Below, piece after piece: positions 6,132 through 8,826 of a DNA stretch of 8,826 bases (its first letter is position 1; each line of letters begins with the position of its first letter). The notes beneath the pieces are model-generated. The model worked only from the letters and a program-made list of their open reading frames with translations. It was not told the origin of the DNA and made no database searches. Origin of the DNA: Actinomycetota bacterium (lineage in GTDB: Bacteria; Actinomycetota; Thermoleophilia; Solirubrobacterales; Solirubrobacteraceae); assembly GCA_009699615.1 (NCBI GenBank), contig WLNV01000055.1:1-8826 (forward strand), in the 5' to 3' direction. The translations under genes and the position numbers were made by a program.

Positions 6132-7277
6132 TCAGCCTTCCCGCGCTATATCGCCGAGCAGGCCACGCGCAATCACAAGCCGCTGGATCTCGCTCGTGCC
6201 TTCGTATATCTCGGTGATCTTGGCGTCGCGGAAGTAGCGCTCGGCCGGGAAGTCCTTCGTGTAGCCGTAGCCGCCGAGGATCTGGATCGCCTCACCGGTC
6301 CAGTGACGCGCGACGCGGCTGGCAAAGAGCTTGGCTTGCGCCCCTTCGATCGTGTGAGGCAGCCCGGCATCTTTCAGCTGTGCAGCACGAAGCGTCAGTG
6401 CGCGCGCTGCCTCGATCTCGGTCTGCATATCCGCGAGCTTCTGCTGAATCGCGCCGAAACCGCCGATCGGGCGACCGAACGCGACCCGCTCCTTGGCGTA
6501 ACCGACGGCGAGGTCGAGCGCCGCCTGAGCGATGCCGGTTGCCTGCGCGGCGATCCCGATCCGTCCCCCATCGAGCGTTGAGAGCGCAATCGACATCCCG
6601 GCACCCGGCTCACCTAACCGCTCCACCGGGGTCGCATCGAAGCCGATGTCAGCGGTTGACGAAGAGTGCTGGCCGAGCTTCTCGGCCTCACCGAGCAGCG
6701 TCATGCCGCTCGCGCCACGGCGGGCGATAAAGGCGCTCGGCTTCAAATCGGCTGCCGGGTCAAGCGCGAAGACGGTGAAATTGTGAGCCTGCGAACCATT
6801 GCTGACCCACTGCTTGGTGCCGGTCAGCAGCAACTCGCCCTCATTCCCTCCGACCCGACTCAGCATCGCTCCGGCGTCGCTGCCAGAACCGGCTTCGGTC
6901 AGCGCGAAGGCGGCGATCTCATGCCCTTGGGCGAGCGGAGGAACGAGTCGCTGGCGCTGCTCTTCGCTGCCGTGGAGGACGATCGGCATAGTGCCGGCGC
7001 CGGTGTGGACGGCGAGCGCCGTGCCAAGCCCGGCGTCGGCGCGGGAGATCTGCTCAAGAACGAGCGTGTAGGAAACAAAGTCTGCGCCGCTGCCACCCAG
7101 TTCGGTGGGTACACAGACGCCCATCAGTCCCAGCTCGCCGAGCGCCGTCAGCGTTTCGCGCGGGAACTCGTGGTCGCGATCCCAGCGCGCGGCCTGCGGC
7201 GCCACCTGTTCGTCGGCAAAGCGGCGTGCAAGTTCGTTGATTTCGCGCTGCTCGTCGCTGAGAAACTCGAGACTCAT
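6132..7277 (-). CDS. Acyl-CoA dehydrogenase (short-chain/butyryl-CoA dehydrogenase-like)
   Basis: A flavoenzyme of 381 residues, the normal length, that forms a 2,3-enoyl-CoA from acyl-CoA and passes electrons to ETF. Numbering from the ATG at 7277, the N-terminal helical domain covers about 1-115. The beta domain carries the FAD segment FALTEAGSGSDAG (124-136) and KQWVSNG. KLGQHSSSTADI (200-211) resembles the short-chain class, and the C-terminal helical domain ends with RYFRDAKITEIYEGTSEIQR. Glu359 in IYEGTSE is the expected catalytic base, at the position used by short- and medium-chain enzymes. The ATG overlaps the upstream HAD stop in TGATG, which favours it over an in-frame TTG at 7289 and implies translational coupling. 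With an isobutyryl-type mutase and ETF genes next door, butyryl-CoA or isobutyryl-CoA is a plausible substrate, but chain length cannot be read reliably from sequence. Confidence 0.95.
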   Translation of the reverse strand: MSLEFLSDEQREINELARRFADEQVAPQAARWDRDHEFPRETLTALGELGLMGVCVPTELGGSGADFVSYTLVLEQISRADAGLGTALAVHTGAGTMPIVLHGSEEQRQRLVPPLAQGHEIAAFALTEAGSGSDAGAMLSRVGGNEGELLLTGTKQWVSNGSQAHNFTVFALDPAADLKPSAFIARRGASGMTLLGEAEKLGQHSSSTADIGFDATPVERLGEPGAGMSIALSTLDGGRIGIAAQATGIAQAALDLAVGYAKERVAFGRPIGGFGAIQQKLADMQTEIEAARALTLRAAQLKDAGLPHTIEGAQAKLFASRVARHWTGEAIQILGGYGYTKDFPAERYFRDAKITEIYEGTSEIQRLVIARGLLGDIAREG

Positions 7278-8083
7278 CAGCGTCGCCAAGGGGTTCGCAG
7301 CCGCGGCCCGGCTGGTGGCGCGGCGCTGCGACGCACGACGACCGTGCGACCAGCGGTGCCGACAAGCCCCATTAGCGCCAGCGCTCCGAGCGCCATCAGC
7401 TTTCGCCCCAACTGATCGAAGCGCATCAGCTCCCAGCCCTCCTCGGCTGCGATCGCCTCAAGCTCACCGTCGGGGTTCACGGCAACCGCGTGGCCGACGA
7501 GCCGCAGCATTGGGAGGTCGGACTCTGAGTCGGAGTAGGCGTATGAGGCAGCGAGATCGATCCCCTCGCGCTCTGCCAGCTCGATGATCCGCTGCGCCTT
7601 GCCTTCGCGATATGGGAAGACATCGGAGTCTCGGCCGGTCATTCTGCCGTCGACGATCTCCGGCACAGCGCCGATCCCGCCGTCGAAGCCGAGCACGTCG
7701 CTGAGCATCTCGGCGACGATCTGCGACGAAGCCGTCGCGATGTAGACCTTGCGCCCGGCGTCCTGATGGTCATAGGCGATCTCCAGCATCTGCGGGTACA
7801 GCCGCGGCAGAACGCCAGCCAAGACCTCCGGCATCATCCGCCGCAACTCCATCGCATCGCGGCCGGCGACCAGTTCCGAAAGGCGCTCGCGAATCGCGTC
7901 GGTCGACTCGTCGGTCGAGCCGCGCAGGCGGAACTTGAGGTTGGCGCCAAGCAGCCGCACCATCTGGCGTCGCGAAACTATTCCCGCGTCGACCGCTGCG
8001 CGCGCCCAGTAGATCCCAGATGAACCCGCGACCAGCGTGCGGTCGAGATCAAAGAATGCTGCTGCCTGCTTGGCTGGCTCCAT
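7277..8083 (-). CDS. HAD-superfamily subfamily IB hydrolase (phosphatase-like) with hydrophobic C-terminal tail
   Basis: A predicted phosphatase of 268 residues, related to SerB and to the HAD domain fused to some lysophosphatidate acyltransferases. All four HAD motifs are present. Motif I is FFDLDRTLV with nucleophile Asp12 and general acid Asp14. Motif II is TASS with Thr117. Motif III is Lys162 in YREGKAQ. Motif IV is YSDSESDLP with Asp185 and Asp189 for magnesium. An all-alpha cap lies between motifs I and II (about 20-110). After the core there is a hydrophobic stretch at 229-245 and an Arg/Pro-rich tail ending TPWRR, which may be a weak membrane anchor. The start is ATG at 8083, with AAGG a few bases upstream. 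It begins 11 bp after the thiolase stop and overlaps the acyl-CoA dehydrogenase start by one base. The substrate is unknown, and its place in an acyl-CoA oxidation operon is unexplained. Confidence 0.9.
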   Translation of the reverse strand: MEPAKQAAAFFDLDRTLVAGSSGIYWARAAVDAGIVSRRQMVRLLGANLKFRLRGSTDESTDAIRERLSELVAGRDAMELRRMMPEVLAGVLPRLYPQMLEIAYDHQDAGRKVYIATASSQIVAEMLSDVLGFDGGIGAVPEIVDGRMTGRDSDVFPYREGKAQRIIELAEREGIDLAASYAYSDSESDLPMLRLVGHAVAVNPDGELEAIAAEEGWELMRFDQLGRKLMALGALALMGLVGTAGRTVVVRRSAAPPAGPRLRTPWRR

Positions 8084-8094
8084 GGAGCCTTACT

Positions 8095-8826
8095 CTAGGC
8101 GCCGTTGACGCGCACGATGATTGCGTCGCCCTGCCCGCCACCGGAGCAGATCGCAGCGCAACCGAGTCCGCCACCGCGGCGACGGAGCTCATGGACGAGC
8201 GTGCCGACGATCCTTGCGCCGGAGGCGCCGATCGGATGGCCAAGCGCAACGGCGCCGCCGTTGACGTTGACCTTCTCTTCGTCAATGCCAAGAACGTTGA
8301 TCGAATTAAGGGCGACCGAAGCGAAGGCCTCGTTGATCTCCCAGAGGTCGATGTCGCCAGGCTGCAGCCCTGCCTTCTCGAGCGCCTTCAGCGAAGCGCT
8401 GGCTGGCGTTGTTGCGAGATAGGCGAACTCGTTGGCCGACTGAGCGTGAGCAACGATCTCAGCCAGCGGCTCGTGGCCGTTGGCGGCAGCCCACTCATCA
8501 GAAGCAACGACGATCGCGCCGGCACCATCGTTCACGCCAGGCGAGTTGCCTGCAGTGTGGCTCCCTTCCTTGCTGGCCAGCCCTGGCAGCTTGGCAAGCG
8601 TCTCAAGTGAAGTCTCACGCCGCGGCGCCTCATCAACCTCAACGACGGTGTCGCCCTTGCGGCTCGAAATCGTCACCGAGACGATCTCTTCCGGCAGGCG
8701 GCCGTCGTCGGTGGCGGCGATTGCCAGCTCATGCGAGCGAACGGCCCAGCGGTCAAGATCAGGGCGGGAAAGCTCAAGTTCGTCGCCGATCTCGGTTGCC
8801 TCGTCGAACATTTGGCGGCCCGAGAA
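8095..8826 (-). CDS. Thiolase (acetyl-CoA C-acyltransferase/acetyltransferase), C-terminal part, 5' end outside window
   Basis: The last 243 residues of a thiolase, which cleaves 3-ketoacyl-CoA with CoA or condenses two acetyl-CoA. The reading frame is open to the window edge, and the Met at 8811 is internal. Visible family features are SPGVNDGAGA, the INEAFASVAL motif, GGAVALGHPIGASGAR with the catalytic His (codon at 8236-8238), and AICSGGGQGDA with the second catalytic Cys (codon at 8146-8148). The nucleophilic Cys in the N-terminal half is outside the window, so activity cannot be fully judged. The stop lies 11 bp before the HAD gene. Degradative or biosynthetic direction cannot be decided from this part, but neighbouring dehydrogenase and ETF genes favour degradation. 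Confidence 0.94.
   Translation of the reverse strand, partial: FSGRQMFDEATEIGDELELSRPDLDRWAVRSHELAIAATDDGRLPEEIVSVTISSRKGDTVVEVDEAPRRETSLETLAKLPGLASKEGSHTAGNSPGVNDGAGAIVVASDEWAAANGHEPLAEIVAHAQSANEFAYLATTPASASLKALEKAGLQPGDIDLWEINEAFASVALNSINVLGIDEEKVNVNGGAVALGHPIGASGARIVGTLVHELRRRGGGLGCAAICSGGGQGDAIIVRVNGA

Noticed and set aside
5739..6581. Plus-strand open frame of 280 codons spanning the mutase/acyl-CoA dehydrogenase junction
   Set aside because: It is antisense to two well-supported genes and crosses their intergenic gap. The product has no recognisable motif.
7278..7289. TTG at 7289 as the start of the acyl-CoA dehydrogenase
   Set aside because: It adds four residues with no ribosome site. 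The ATG at 7277 in the TGATG overlap fits family N-termini and coupling better.

Overview
All nine genes in this window lie on the minus strand, so transcription runs from high to low coordinates. Together they form an acyl-CoA oxidation and electron-transfer neighbourhood. High G+C (roughly 60-65% by eye), frequent GTG starts, short gaps and overlaps, and the protein style suggest a high-G+C actinobacterium. Thermoleophilia (Solirubrobacterales-like) is my guess, made without any database search. I see no mobile element, CRISPR array, tRNA or rRNA, and no stretch over 300 bases lacks a gene.

In transcription order, the first block (8826 to 6132) holds the C-terminal part of a thiolase cut by the window edge, a HAD-IB phosphatase-like hydrolase 11 bp later, and an acyl-CoA dehydrogenase whose ATG overlaps the HAD stop codon (TGATG). 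After 42 bp comes the second block (6089 to 3587): the catalytic large subunit of a B12-dependent acyl-CoA mutase, a small exported cupredoxin, and the separate B12-binding small subunit. Substrate-discriminating residues in the large subunit (Phe81, Ala108, Gln199) match isobutyryl-CoA mutase rather than methylmalonyl-CoA mutase. The third block (3498 to 1) is a tight operon of ETF beta, ETF alpha and ETF:quinone oxidoreductase, the last running off the window a few residues before its expected end. It has its own promoter-like sequence overlapped by a FadR/TetR-style operator.

The genes make a coherent route. The mutase would convert a branched acyl-CoA such as isobutyryl-CoA (from valine) to a straight-chain one. 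The acyl-CoA dehydrogenase would oxidise it, the thiolase would cleave the 3-ketoacyl-CoA, and electrons would pass by ETF and ETF-QO to the quinone pool. Hydratase and hydroxyacyl-CoA dehydrogenase steps and the mutase GTPase chaperone are not in the window.

The most interesting points are an ETF-QO whose iron-sulfur motif lacks one of four expected cysteines, the isobutyryl-type mutase signature, the FadR-like operator over the ETF promoter, and the copper protein gene between the two mutase subunits. I found no evidence for a wholly new type of system.
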